In this document: positions 11,771 to 23,735 of the stretch, piece after piece | Position numbering within the stretch: the first letter of the stretch is position 1 | How the letters are laid out: each line of letters starts with the position of its first letter | Source: Canna indica | Taxonomy: Eukaryota > Streptophyta > Magnoliopsida > Zingiberales > Cannaceae | DNA length: 64,000 nt | Direction of reading: 5' to 3' | Assembly: GCA_034359265.1 (NCBI GenBank) | Contig: CP136898.1 | Span: 39,455,501 to 39,519,500, forward strand | The notes under the pieces: model-generated | What the model saw: the letters and a program-made list of their open reading frames with translations, nothing else | Database searches by the model: none | Told to the model about the DNA's origin: nothing | Made by a program: the position numbers and the translations under genes

Positions 11771-14204
11771 TGTCACGTCCCAAATCCTAGGGTCACGTGA
11801 CCGGCCAGAGTACACATCTGTACTTCGAAGCCTACCAACACATACGTACCAATGCGAAAAGAAAATGAAAATAACCATGTAATATACTCATGAATATAAT
11901 CAAATATCAAATATGAGTACAAGAACCAAGTGCAATGATTGAAATAACATGATGAGTCAAATGCAAGTACACATAACATCCTACTACACGACTACGACCC
12001 AACGCATCACGAGATCTGCTGCTTGAGCTTGCAACCCCCAGCCGCGCCGTAGAGGTACAAGCGTGCTGCTACAGGTCAGGATCTACAAAACAACATAAAA
12101 AGATTGGTGAGTCCCTAAGGAATGTAGTGAGTGGTTCAACCGAACCTCCACCTAAATCCCAGATACATGAATATATATAACATGAAATAAATTCATAGGT
12201 AAATTCAGGGATTTAGGACACCACCTGGCACAATGGGCCGACCTGCATGTAAAGAGAATATTCGGCCATGATGGCCCACATGCAAATAAATTCTTGACCG
12301 TAACGGCCACACAAACACAAATATCACTCGGCCTCGACCAGCCACACAATCATGAGCAGTACTCGGCCTCGACCAGCCATACAAGCACAGTACACCATAC
12401 ATAGTGCATTCGAGGTTTCTAAACTCGTTCAATTTTCAGGCTTGCACCCGCACCGGGCCCTACGCCGGGCTCATGTCATTTAATTTCTATGTGGCACCCT
12501 ACACATATTGTCTCTATGTCTAGAAATAAATTATAAGTTTTCTAGCAATTCTGTCATGATCTGACATTATGTCATACCAGCCATCATTCTCATCCTACTA
12601 AACCTTTGCCTTTAGCATTTATCTACGGTAGGATATGATAAGCATGGCAATCAACCCTCTAATTCAGCATGTATTCAATCCATATCAACTTGTACCAAAC
12701 AATTTCAGCATTAATAGAAATAATTACAACACGTTTGAAAGTAATCCCAAACATGTATAAAGATAATTCCAACATGTGAAATATAATCTCAGCCTACAAT
12801 AACTAATTCCAGCATGAAAATATAATTTTAGCCTACAATAATTAATTCCAGCATGAAAATATAATTTTAGCCTAAAATAAATAATTCTAGCATGGAAATA
12901 TAATTTCAGCCTACAATAATTAATTATTGCAAAAATCTAAAATTTACAAGAAAATTTCTACATAATACCAAACTCAAATGAAATAATTAAATCTAGAATT
13001 TACCATGCTCTAAGTCTAGAATTTAAAGTATAACATAGTGTTTCCATGAAACCGACAACCAAAAAAAAAACATAGGGGTCGACCCGATTTCCGAACCACA
13101 CCTTAACCCTTAAATTATACTTCCACGCCTTTTAAACTGAAATTGTTCACTGTTATTGGTGGAATTAATCACCTTGCATAAAGAATCACTTTCTCATTGA
13201 AAACCATAGGTGATGGTTTTCCATGTAGAAAAACTTAGGTAGTTATCGGTACACAAATAGTTTGCAACTTATAAATATTATCCATGATCCTAAATACCTA
13301 TTGATCGAATGTATTTTCTGCATCAATCATGATGCAGTTTTGTCTTCAAAATCAAAGTGATATATTAAACAAATACTAAAGATGTACTTCTCGAACACTG
13401 GGCCAATTCTAACCACACATTCAATTTCACCCATTCCAATTCGAACAAAGAAGAAAAAATAATAGAAAGCTAAATTGAGACCAAAATCTCCTCCTTTTAA
13501 CAAATCTCTATTGTATGATATAATTTATGCATTGGCAACTCTGGAACTTAATGAAATCACATTAAGAGCGAGTACAATGAGACCAATATACGAAGAATAG
13601 ATCTTTACATCATTGCGATCAAAGTAAACACGAACAACAGATTTAAAACAGATAAAAGAACACATTTTCCCCTCAAATTAACAACAATAAAGCTAGAACA
13701 ACACCCAAACAGAAAGGAAGCACATCACTTCTGAAAAACCCACAAATTTCAGATCTAACTTGCTAGAAAGCAAAGATTTCTAAAAGAATTACAGCATATT
13801 CTAATCTAATTTACAACCAATCAAATCCTAAAGCTTGGGTATAAAACCACTCATTGAGAAGAAGACGAGAAGGAAAATGATCTCTCGCGTCCTCGACGAT
13901 CTTCGAGGGTGACGAATTCAACCACGTAGTGAAATTAGAATAAAACATGGAAGAAAATTTAATCAAAACTGCATACTATCTTTTTTATTTCAGATCAGAG
14001 TGTCTCAACTAAAACTTCATAAAATATGAAGCAACTTTGCATGACAAGTGTCTTAGCATCTTATACTTCATAGAATCTTAGCATCTTATACTTCATAGAA
14101 TCACAATAACAAGCATGTATCAGATATAAGAATCTAGAATCTATATTAAACATAATCAATAAGTTAATTACTTGACATTGCTATCAATTATGGAGTCAAG
14201 TTAT

Positions 14205-14420
14205 TTACTTGTCTTCACTATAAAGATCCCGATTAATCCATATCTTGCTTGATGCATCTTTAGGAATCTTCTCCGATAGATACTTCATGGAGTCCCAAAG
14301 CGGTGTACTCCTGTGAAGAGATTGGAAGGAGACTTTGAGTTTCTGTAATTGTTCAACACTAATGTCGCTCTTAACATATAATTGCGGTATGCAAGACTGG
14401 GTGAAAGAGATATTTAACAT
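14205..14420 (-). other. Unrecognised open frame inside the capture element
   Basis: A 71-residue frame (contains LHRSTPLWDSMKYLSEKIPK) that looks protein-like in composition but that I cannot assign. It lies downstream of the captured lyase-like exons on the same strand and may be an exon from a second source gene. There is no direct evidence of expression. Confidence 0.3.
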
Positions 14421-14952
14421 ATCGAATAGAACAATCCAAATAACCTGCTGCTTTCAACAAAATATCAATCGAGTTTCTTCTTCTCTCTATAGTCAATGCC
14501 AAAAAAGAAGATAAAATTATGTTTAACCAACTTCATGATAGTAATGGCTATGAGTTATTATGTTAGACATGATTTTGGTTTTCATGAATCAAGTTTAAGT
14601 CCCCCCCGATCTCTTAATCTTTCTATTCTAGTGTCCTCTTAGTAGTCTGCTTATTCTAATGCTTCTTACTAGATTGCTGGTATCCTAACATAGTATTGTC
14701 AACTATCAAGGTGCTACCCCTGTTGTGTATGCACTCGCAAGCAAAAGCAATTAATTATATTGTGTCAGCGACGGGCGCCAATAATAACCACATGACCTCT
14801 GTATAAAGACACATTTTGTATGGGTTCTTACAACAAAAGAAAGTGCATTCCAGTTGAGGCTGCCATCTCCTGTAAGCTAAAATATGTTCAGCAGAAGAAA
14901 GTTGATGTATAATGGAGCTTGACATATCTCACAATGTTAATAAAGTGACTTA

Positions 14953-16458
14953 GTAAAGAGATTCTACTGGAACTTCACGGTAGGTTACTCCAAAATCTTT
15001 GAGAGACCTAGTGCTAGATGATTCATATTCTCTGATAACAATTACTTCTTCTAAGGTGTCATAAGGAGCTCCAGCAACTGCTAAGAGTTGGAAATAATAA
15101 TCAGAATTAACATCCTCAGAACAAATGTAACTTGAGATATGAAGTAGATTAAACTTGAGTCTATAGTTAGAAACTAGGAAAAGCAAAGAATAGTTCATCT
15201 CATCCCTCGGCCTCAAAAATGCAAACAAAGCACAAGCAATGGCATATGTACCAGAGAAAAAGCTACATAGATAAAGTGACAAAAAAGGGTTCAAGTGTAT
15301 GATTAAATGGTTCATAAAAATATAACTCCAAAGATCTTTACAAACTTGAGAGCGAACTATTGTTGATTCTGCTCCAACAATTTCAGCAAAAACATAGTCA
15401 ACTGCTTCATGCCCCCCACCATCATCATGACCAAAGCCTGTACTTCCACTGAATGTTGGTATATAACAATTAGTATACAAGGGAGAATCCAGGTCCTAAC
15501 TCCTAACCAATTATTGTAGCTCAAGCAATAATTTGGACTTTCCAACCCAATTACAAATTATCTACTATTTTCAATTTGGGCATAATTGATTTTCTTTGGG
15601 CCAATATACTCAATACCATGTGAACATGAAATCATGACTGTGTGATGTTCACTTTGTAGAGGAAACTTAATAAGGAAAATACTTAAAAGAATACTAACCG
15701 ATATTCAAATTGTACTATCAATTTATGCTTATCATACCTTAGTGAAAAAGCAGTGACAACAGATATAACCAAGAAGGGTATTTGAAATTTGAAAAATTGA
15801 ATTGCCTCAAATTCTGAATTATGTGACGTACTATAGCAATTCAAAGGTACATCAATCTCACGAACCAACATTTTGCAGAATGTGGCGTCAAGTTTCTAAT
15901 TCCGACAAATATAGATAAACATTAAGAAGAACATAACAAATAATAGTTTCAAATGTATTTCAGAAAACTAAATTAGTTCCAAGCTGAGAGGGCTTTTACA
16001 TGAGATCCAATTCCAGCATTCTGAAAAGCTTTTAGAACCCGCATGGAGTTGTGCGCCACCAAATTATCAACCTCCTTGAAGTCCGAGTACAAGGACTCCA
16101 CACCATCAGTTACCTAAACAGCTCAATACAATCATTGAAGCAAAATTAGGGTTCAACTTGTTGCCTTTATAATTTGTTTATAGAGGGGAAAAAAACTCTG
16201 ACTTAGCTTTTCACGACTAGCCAAGAGAAAGAGCAAGAATCATCTCATTGGAAAAAACAGAGGTAAGATGGAAAACATAACCTCGGGAACAAAGGGTTGA
16301 GCAGGATAAGCAGAATGGGCACTCGGACAAGGGGCGGTAGGCCGTGGTATCAGCCGTGGAAGCGAAGAACATGCCACGAGGCATTCTTTGACAGGGTGGA
16401 ACGAGCGGAGAACACACGAAGGGAGCGACGACGCGGCGGAGGACAAGGATAACGCCAT
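14953..16458 (-). pseudogene. Captured fragment of a methionine gamma-lyase-like (aluminium-resistance family) gene, five exons
   Basis: Exons read on the minus strand: 16458-16282, a Ser/Ala/Pro-rich leader beginning MALSLSSAASSLPS that looks like a plastid transit peptide and ends QPFVPE before GT; 16113-16000 (VTDGVESLYSDFKEVDN... to AGIGSH), with AG and GT borders; about 15453-15346 (GSTGFGHDDGG, VFAEIVGAESTIVRSQ); 15261-15199 (FFSGTYAIACALFAFLRP); about 15090-14953 (LLAVAGAPYDTLEEV, LKDFGVTYREVP). This order matches the N-terminal part of the PLP-dependent family called aluminium resistance protein in plants (Met_gamma_lyase). The fragment stops well before where the family has its PLP-binding lysine, and several splice sites are damaged, so it cannot make an active enzyme. 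Introns are retained, showing DNA-level capture rather than retroposition. Confidence 0.8.
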
Positions 16459-17205
16459 GGTATGGGCGACGGGCCTCTGCAAAAGTTTGTGTCGGCGAGA
16501 GTTTGTGTCGCGGGTGGCAGGGGAGATCGCGAGTGGCAGGGAAGAACGGGGTATGGGGGAAGAGTCGTGGGTGGTAGGGGAGATCGCGGCTGCAAAAATT
16601 GTCGAATGGAGAAAAAAAGGGTGGGCCGGTGGAAACGAGTGTGGTCGTCTGAAAAATAATTGGGAAGGGCAAAAATATAGGATTTTCTAAATTTTACCAA
16701 CAAATATGTGTATCGATCGGTGATTTTGTTGATAATATCAACAAAAAACATCTGTTGGCAATAAATCCGTCGTCGAAGTCTTGTTTTCTTGTAGTGCAGA
16801 AAAGGGCTGCCCCGTCCCCCCTTCTCCAATCGACCCAAATGCCAAGTAGCCTTGGGATGTGTGCGGTCTCCCTTAGATCCGAATGGTCCCAGGTTTTTAT
16901 ATATTTTATTTTATTTTTAATTGCCAAATGACTACTTTAACCTTCGGCTTAAGTTAACCCATGAACCCACCTATATTGGTTTATACTTGTCCGAATCGAG
17001 TTCCGTTTGAACCTACGGGCACGACACGACCAAACTTCCATCCCGAGTCCAATAAAATAATTTTTATGATGCACAACGTTCATATCACAAATTGCACCCT
17101 TCGACGATTTCTCAGCCCGCTCCGACGCGCATTCCGGCTTCCTATTGAAGCCAAAATAAATAAATAAATATATTTTTTTCTATATTTTTTCATGGGTATT
17201 ACAGT

Positions 17206-17819
17206 CATCCTATTCTGGTGCGCCGGTCAAAGAGGTACTTTGCCACTCTTTTGATGCCCAAATGTCAACTACACAATCTCATATGTGCTGCAACATCCAT
17301 TAGGGACGATATGTCGCATGATCACCTATTATATTATTTTGGAATGTACAAGGAATGTACAATTAGGTATAATAATTGACGGGATGAAAATGGTCTTCTA
17401 TACACTACATAAATAAATTAGAATTCTGGGAATTCTAATTTTGACTCACCAAAATGGGTTTGAATCAGAGTCAAATATTTATGAAGAAAGAACGTGGAGA
17501 AAGAACATGGATACTGACACCTATTATAGGCATCAGAATCCATATCGGTATCCATATATTGACAGATATAACAGGTGGCAGAATTAGAATTCTAACTCTT
17601 TGAAATACATGCAGGTACATGTGATTAAGAAAAATAGTTGAGTGTAGTTAGTTAAAAAATATTTAATCCATCTAGGACTAGAAAAAGAATATTTATAATA
17701 GTTAATTATTTATAAAAGTTAAGAATAATTTAAAAAAAAACATTTGAACCAATATGTATATAAAAAAGCCATAAAAAAATAGCCCAACTATGGCAAACCA
17801 GCACATAATGTCACTAGTT
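17206..17819. other. Unassigned spacer between LTRs L3 and L4
   Basis: About 610 bases of AT-rich DNA with no recognisable gene or repeat. It may be the flanking DNA into which L3 and L4 inserted, or the remains of another element. Confidence 0.45.
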
Positions 17820-18057
17820 TAGTAATACCCGTGAACTCATATTGTTTTTCTTTGGTTCAGCTAGACGGTTCAGGGTTGAGCCGAGTCGAGTCGCGAGACC
17901 GTCACGACTAGAAGGTATGGTTGTGTATATTCGTTATAACATAGTTTCTTTTTGTGTTATTTATGGTCAATTGGGTTTAGTTTTCTTGTTGGGTTGTAAA
18001 CAGGTCCATTAGAGTTTATGGGTGCGAGTAGAGAAACTTAATGGGTTTTAATGAGAA

Positions 18058-18062
<5 letters not shown>

Positions 18063-18094
<32 letters not shown>

Positions 18095-18112
18095 AAGCTA
18101 TATATACCTCAC
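18063..18112 (+). promoter_or_regulatory. TA-repeat and TATA-like core promoter of LTR L4
   Basis: A TA dinucleotide run (18063-18092) followed by GCTATATATACCTC, a good plant TATA box, about 150 bases ahead of the conserved splice donor. The position fits transcription start in the LTR. Inferred only. Confidence 0.5.
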
Positions 18113-18258
18113 CCAAGCTGTCGCACACAAGAAAGAGGAGTCACGTGGCAGCTTGAGGCGAGGCGGATAGAGAGAGAAAGGGGGCAGACAGTACTCAAGA
18201 ATCGTCGTCGGAATTCGGGGTTTCGTCGACAGTTTTCCTTCTTCTCATCTAATCAAAG

Positions 18259-20005
18259 GTGAGTGGTTAAGAGTTTTGATTTGGGGAAGGCTAGTGTAGG
18301 CTGAATCGCCTTAGATGGATTTGTGATGTTTTCGTTGTCGATGTGTTGTCCGATTCTTGATGTTTCTTGATTCTCTCCTCTATTCTTGTCAGTGTTTTGG
18401 TTTCTTGAATTTTTGCTGTTGTTCCTTGAGTTTTAAGGGGGCCGGCCAAACACATGATAATTAGGGGAAAATGTCGCATGAATAGCCCAACTTTTCTCTA
18501 AACTTCACACTCGAAGAAATTGCAAATTCATGAGGTTAGAAGGCATAAACATCTAAGGAAAATGTACATAAGAGGACTTCCAACTCTTCACAAGAACCTA
18601 GCTTGATTTCCCTAGGAGGGCCGGTCCTATGATGAAATCCTTGGAATACGGTCGGCCAAACACTATTTGAGAATTAAGGTAATAATTTTTCGATGTGGTA
18701 AATTGAAGTAGGTGTAAGCCTTAAACTCTTGAAGGATGATTAATTTGAGAACCATGGAGTGGTTGGCCGATTACCCTATTAGGGTAATTAGGAGGTTCGG
18801 CCATGATAGACTAGGAAGTTTATTCCATTATAAATTTTCTTTAACGTTAATGCTTGGTAGTTCCTAATATCATTGCAATTTTTGTGGTACATGATGTTTA
18901 TGTATTCCTTGCTTATCAAATATATTTAATTGGTGTTTATCATGCTAGAAATATGGGATGTCTATCGTTATGATTTCTAAATATGTGTAGTTAAATTATA
19001 ATGCATGAATGTGAATTTTATGTAAAGATATATGTTAAACTAGTCATTACATTCAATATGCGTAAGCTGGGATTTAATTTTCATTGCTGTGATTTATTAG
19101 TTATGTGCAGAAATTAGAATTTATATGCTGAAATTTAATTAGGATGCTATCATAAACTCCAAGTGCTATAACTAAAATGTTATGAGCTGTAATTAACCTC
19201 TAGGAGGTCATTCTCTAGGGCTATGCCTATAGAAATGTATATACGCCAAGGGAGAATAAATGGTAGGGGCTAGTATGTCATATAGAGCATGATATCATGA
19301 GTTCCCTACTAGTAGATGACAGCGAATGAAGGAAAAACCCAATACTTAACCTCAAACCTAGAGACATCATAGTAGGAACACAAATATTTGGTACTACAAG
19401 TATGATGATTTAATCCACACCCTATTGAGAAGGGTAACACATGAGGATTTAATGTGATGGCCCGAGAAGGGGCCAGAAGTAGGTGCATGCCTGGGATTTA
19501 ATTAGAAGAAATTAATGTAGTTATGTATGTGTGATGTGTGATGTGTATTGTGGATGTACGACTGGTCAAGGCCGCTCACTGCACACACGATTGGTCGAGA
19601 TTGACTGATGTGCGTGGTTATCCGACTGATCGAGGTCGAGAATAACCCATGATCATCCGACTAGTCGAGGTCAAGACTTGATCATGTTGATACGACTGGT
19701 CGAGGTCACCTATATTTATGATGCACGACTATTCGAGGCAGAGATGAAATCATGTGGTAAAGCTTGTTAGAGGCAGAGATGAATGGGCCAAAAAGGCCGA
19801 ATGGTTATGTTTTATGATAGGCCATGTATGGCCAAATGTTGAGCTTTTGCAGGTGGACCGAATGACCATGCTTTATATAAAAATCACTGACGTGATATCA
19901 TTGTTGTCTATGCTAACTTTATGATGGGATGTTGATGGAGGTTCATTAGAACCACTCACTGAGTTTCTTTTGGAATCACAATTGTTTGTTTTGTTTGTTT
20001 TGCAG
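18259..20005 (+). other. Candidate intron within LTR L4
   Basis: Donor CAAAG then GTGAGTGG at 18259 and acceptor TTTGTTTTGCAG ending at 20005 with a T-rich tract before it. This is the same pair of sites seen on the minus strand in the other LTR copies. Length about 1747 bases. Confidence 0.6.
19559..19745 (+). repeat. Dispersed CGACTGGTCGAGGTC repeats in LTR L4
   Basis: Five or six imperfect copies of a 14-15-base unit (CGACTGGTCGAGGTC and variants), spaced 25-45 bases apart. The inverted counterpart occurs in L3 near 12330-12380. Confidence 0.75.
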
Positions 20006-20326
20006 AGCCTGACCAATGAGGTAGGCTGATGGGCGTGGCGCAGTTAGAGTAAACAACACCGTTGATCTCGTAGCAGGCTGGTTTAGGGAGTTGTAGTCGA
20101 GTTGATAGTTTTTGTTTTCCTATCATACATAGGACTGCTTAGTTTGGATTATTGGAGTATGTAAACATTTGATTAAGACATTTTAAATAAATTGCATTGT
20201 TTTGGTCCGTGGCATTTATACTTTATTCTGAGTCAGAGTAGGTAGCATGCATGATGTTAGGCTTCAGGGTATTTACACATACCCTGGCCGGTCATGTGAC
20301 CCTGAGTTCGGGCGTGATGAGTTTTT

Positions 20327-22754
20327 TGTCATGCCCCAACTCAGGGTCGCATGACCGGCCAGGGTATGCATCGATACCCCGAAGCCTACCACCTACACCA
20401 AACAATAACACCAAGTATCCACCAACATCAAGGAAAACATGAATAAAAGAAACAAAGGCGCCAATCTTTATTAAAAGTCAAAATAGTTTTTTAAACAATT
20501 TTTAGTTTCAAAGAAATCAACCCAAACTTTCAAAAGAACATCTCAAGTTTAAAACAGTATATGTTTTCAAAAGTAAACAACTGTTTAGTGCATGTCTAAC
20601 AACTCTAGCGGCACGACGACGACTACATGGCCGCCTGCTACGAGATCCACGTCACCACCGGCCCTCCAGCCGCACCACGACATCAAGTCAAACCTCATTG
20701 GTCAAGCTCTGCAAAAACAAAACAATAAACCATGAGTTCACGACTAACTCAGTGAGTGGTTCTTCCGAACCTCCACTTATATCCCCAGTTAGATAACATG
20801 TATATTAGTATGATAGAATTATGGAATTTAAACTAATCACATCATGAGGAGCAGCCAATTGGCCAACCCTTGGGAGTAAGTAAACCCGGCCATTTCGTCC
20901 CTACCAAGCCAGTATCGCTCGGCCACTAGGGCCCTAATCTGTGAGGGAGGTTCGGCCAAGTTGGCCTTCACCCCTCTTCAGTACTCGGCCTACACTGTCA
21001 CACCAATAATATATATCACACGGATTCGCATAAAGCAAGTAAGTCATCAGGCCCGTCAACTAGGATGGTCAACTAGTCTCAAGAACCCACCGGGTTAGGG
21101 ATAGCTAGTCCCACACAACTCGGATCTACCGTTAGTGTGGCCCACTAACAAAATCTCAGGACCCTCTGCCACTCGGGTTTAACACCTAGCGTGCTCGCTG
21201 GTGCAATCTCAATACCCAATCACCCGTTGAGTCGGGTAATAGCCGTGCCAGTTAAAATAATCTTCAGCCCGACCATCTCAATCACAATACACAACCAAGA
21301 TATTCTACCAATTATTAAGCACTTTTCTGGGCTTCCGCCCGTACCTGGCCCCTTTCAATTCAAAACGTTAAGTGTAGATTCCAAGGTGCGAACACCTGAT
21401 GTCTCTTGGTCAAAATATTCATACCTATAGTTTCTAGAAATTCTATGTCGTCAACTAGAGGGTGACCCCCTCACACTTAAGCCTACACAAGCAAGCACAA
21501 GTCTATGTTTGCACCCACGTTTTCCTAGTGTGGCATACCAAAGGTCTCTGTTGAACTGACGTGTCATTGACATTCTAAATTGCCAAAATTTAATTAATTA
21601 CATACAATAATTTATGGGAAACTTTAGCTACAAACTTACCACAATTTTCTACATAATTACAACAATTAAATAACGAAATTCTGCAATTAAAAGAATATAA
21701 TTCCAACATGATTAAATTAATTTCAGCACTATTAAATTTACTTAGGAAACTTCAAATAAGCATTCATTGCAAAGCATACATAATAAGTTTTATTTATCTT
21801 ATGGAGAAGTTTTTACTTTTGAAATATTAGAAAGATTTCCCTACGAGCAATGTAGCATGAATTCATTCATAAATTAAGCCATCTAGTCATGCATCCCTAA
21901 ATAATATTTTTTCTAACTTAATTCCTCCCTTCCCTCTCACTAGGCCGAACCCTATTCATGGGTTTCCCCCATTCGGCCGAGCACTTGGAGATGGGGAAGA
22001 ACTCATGCTAGGTTTAGCTATGGTTCTCTTCAATCTCTACCCTAATAGAACAACAAGAACCTTCAATTTCGGGCCATCACGACTCGAGGAAATCAGGAAA
22101 ATTTTCAGCATAGTCTCCCCCGTTTTTCCTTGATTCGGCCAGCCCCTAAAGCATAGAAAACCATACACAAAAAGCGTAGAACAAAAAAGATTCGACAATA
22201 AATAAATACGAATCAACAAATCACACAATTTCCACGAGAATCGACTTCGATTGGCAAGAAAACAAAGCACAAGGGTCGGCTAGGGCCTTGCCTCACAACC
22301 AAGGTTCAACTACTCACCTTGATCAAGGAGGAACACGATCTACGCGATGACTCCGATCTCCGTCGACGACACCCACTCCTAGCGCCGCCAATCGAGTCTC
22401 CCCCGCTCTCCCTACACCTCGGGCTGCGTGCGGCTCATTCCTTGAGCCGAACGACGACTGAGGTATTAGGGATAAATATTATTATTATTTTTGACTAAAA
22501 TGCCCTTCTCACTTAAGTGGCCCGTTCTCAACTCAATCTAACCCCAATTCGAGCCCCCTGACCCGATTCGCGAACACGGTTTTAATCCGGCTAAGTTGTC
22601 TCAACTCAAGGTAATAAAATAGCTCTTATCAACAACTTAAAAGACTAATTTATACCATTTACTCACAACGACTTCATGACTCGATTCAATTCATTCCCGA
22701 TCCGATACGTTGCACAATTAAAACTTTTATATTAGGCAAATCTAGGGTATTACA
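20327..22754 (-). repeat. 3' LTR of element A (left LTR)
   Basis: Starts TGTCATGCCCC and ends GGGTATTACA; 2428 bp. The purine tract at 22755-22766 marks it as the downstream LTR. It contains a conserved donor and acceptor pair (20709-22317). Confidence 0.9.
20709..22317 (-). other. Candidate intron within element A left LTR
   Basis: Donor AAG then GTGAGTAGTT at 22317-22316 and acceptor GTTTTTGCAG ending at 20709, minus strand. About 1609 bases. Confidence 0.55.
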
Positions 22755-22766
22755 ACCTCCCCCCTG
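22755..22766 (-). promoter_or_regulatory. Polypurine tract of element A
   Basis: Minus strand CAGGGGGGAGGT immediately before the LTR start TGTAATACCC. It is the expected plus-strand primer site in reverse transcription. Confidence 0.85.
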
Positions 22767-22872
22767 AAGGAAAATTCATCCTCGAATTTTCTAAACTATA
22801 AGGACTAACCAGATCTTTAAATAGGGAGGGGTAGCACTCTCTCATATCATGCTCCACCTCCTAAGTAGCTTC

Positions 22873-23735
22873 CTACCCAGAGTGGTGCTCCCACCTGAGC
22901 TTCACTAAGGGAATTTTCTTGGACCTCAGCTTCCTGATCTGACGGTCAAGCACTTCTACCGGCCTCTCCTTGTAGGATACTACCGAACTCATCTCAACTG
23001 CGGTGGGCTCAATTTTTTGAGACTCATCTGTGACGTATCTCTTGAGAATGGACAGATGAAAGACCGGGTGAACTCGTTCCATACTATGGGGCAATGCCAT
23101 CTCATAAGCACAGTGCCTCTCCGTTTGAGAATAGGGAAGGGCTCAATGAACCTAGGGCTTAACTTTCCCCTCTTCCCAAATCATACCACCCCTTTCATGG
23201 GGGATACCATCAAAAATACCAAGTCGCCCTCGGTAGATTCCATCTATCTGGCCTTCTTATCCGCATACATTTTCTGACCGCTTTGGGCTGCTAGCAACCT
23301 TTCTTTTATCTGTTTCACCTTTTCAACCGCCTCCTCCACCAAGTCAGGACCCACCATGAGGGATTCTCCTACCTCAAGCCAGCCCACTGGCGATCTGCGT
23401 CTCCCATATAGGGCTTCGAAAGGGGTTATACCAATACTACTCTGGTAGTTGTTGTTGTAGGCAAACTGAATCAACGGCAAGTGCCTCTCCCAACCGCCAG
23501 CCAGGTCTAAAGTACACGCCCTCAGCATGTATTCTAGGGTCTAAATTGTCCTTTCTAACTACTGATACGTCTGCGGATGGAACGCGGTGCTAAACCACAC
23601 TTGAGTACCCAAGGCCTCCTGGAAGGACTACCAAAACCGAGCCGTGAACTGGGTACCCTGATCTGATATGATCATAGCTGGGATTCTATGGTATGCCACA
23701 ATCCGGTCCAGAAATAGTCTGGCGTACTGCTCAGC
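22873..23735 (-). pseudogene. Element A integrase C-terminal half and chromodomain
   Basis: Reading leftwards: 23735-23529 holds integrase core sequence (DQGTQFTARFW, FHPQT) with several in-frame stops. 23528-23244 is open (ERHLPLIQFAYNNNYQSS, PFEALYGRRRSP), typical of the gypsy integrase C-terminal region. 23100-22873 (ERVHPVFHLSILKRY, then RPVEVLDRQIRKLRSK and VKLRWEHHSG) is a chromodomain-like end, which in chromoviruses steers integration to heterochromatin. The stop codons break the frame, so no full integrase can be made. Confidence 0.85.

Larger units (their letters stand above)
13925..16796 (-). mobile_element. Gene-capture (Pack-type) DNA element with CACTACAAGAAAAC terminus
   Basis: The right end at 16796 reads CACTACAAGAAAACAAGAC on the minus strand, followed by TTGTTGATA-type subterminal repeats (16700-16790). 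A similar terminus with similar subterminal motifs occurs at 54827. The interior holds intron-containing exons of a host-like gene (14953-16458). I could not find a matching left terminus, so the left border is approximate and set by where LTR L3 homology stops. It could be CACTA or Mutator-like, since CACTACAAGAAAA termini occur in both. Confidence 0.6.
11771..17205 (-). mobile_element. Gypsy LTR L3, interrupted by a gene-capture DNA element
   Basis: Begins TGTCACGTCCC at 11771 next to a PBS, so it is the 5' LTR of a minus-strand element, and ends GGGTATTACA at 17205. Its sequence runs to about 13925 and resumes at about 16797 after an inserted DNA element, giving an LTR of about 2.57 kb. 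It carries CGGCCTCGACCAGCC repeats shared (inverted) with L4, so L3 and L4 form one subfamily. The conserved donor site is altered here (CACC changed to CATT, 13852-13856 region), while an acceptor-like TTTTGTAG remains near 12086. Confidence 0.75.
17820..20318 (+). mobile_element. Gypsy LTR L4, plus orientation
   Basis: Begins near TAGTAATACCCG (family start TGTAATACCC, altered) and ends GGGCGTGATGA near 20318 (family end GGGCGTGACA). Read in the forward element direction it shows: a TATA-rich run (18063-18092) and CTATATATACC, a short leader, the splice donor AAAG/GTGAGTGG at 18259, a long intron-like stretch, and the acceptor TTTGTTTTGCAG ending 20005. No gag-pol follows, so it is a solo LTR or remnant. 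It lies six to eight bases from the inverted left LTR of element A. Confidence 0.75.

Noticed and set aside
14950..15480. Open frame of 176 residues read as an intact small gene
   Set aside because: It runs through intron-like stretches between lyase-family exons; the conserved blocks are separated by non-conserved, hydrophobic intron translations, so it is a captured gene fragment with retained introns that happen to be open.
16388..16690. Plus-strand 100-residue GC-rich frame
   Set aside because: It is the complement of the transit-peptide-like exon on the minus strand, which has family matches and proper splice borders.
9076..17205. L2 and L3 as the two LTRs of one element with a deleted interior
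   Set aside because: Their start blocks and middle sequences belong to different subfamilies (L2 with L1, L3 with L4), so they are not a pair.
19559..19745. CRISPR-like or satellite array in L4
   Set aside because: Irregular spacing and imperfect short repeats within an LTR; a family-specific LTR feature.
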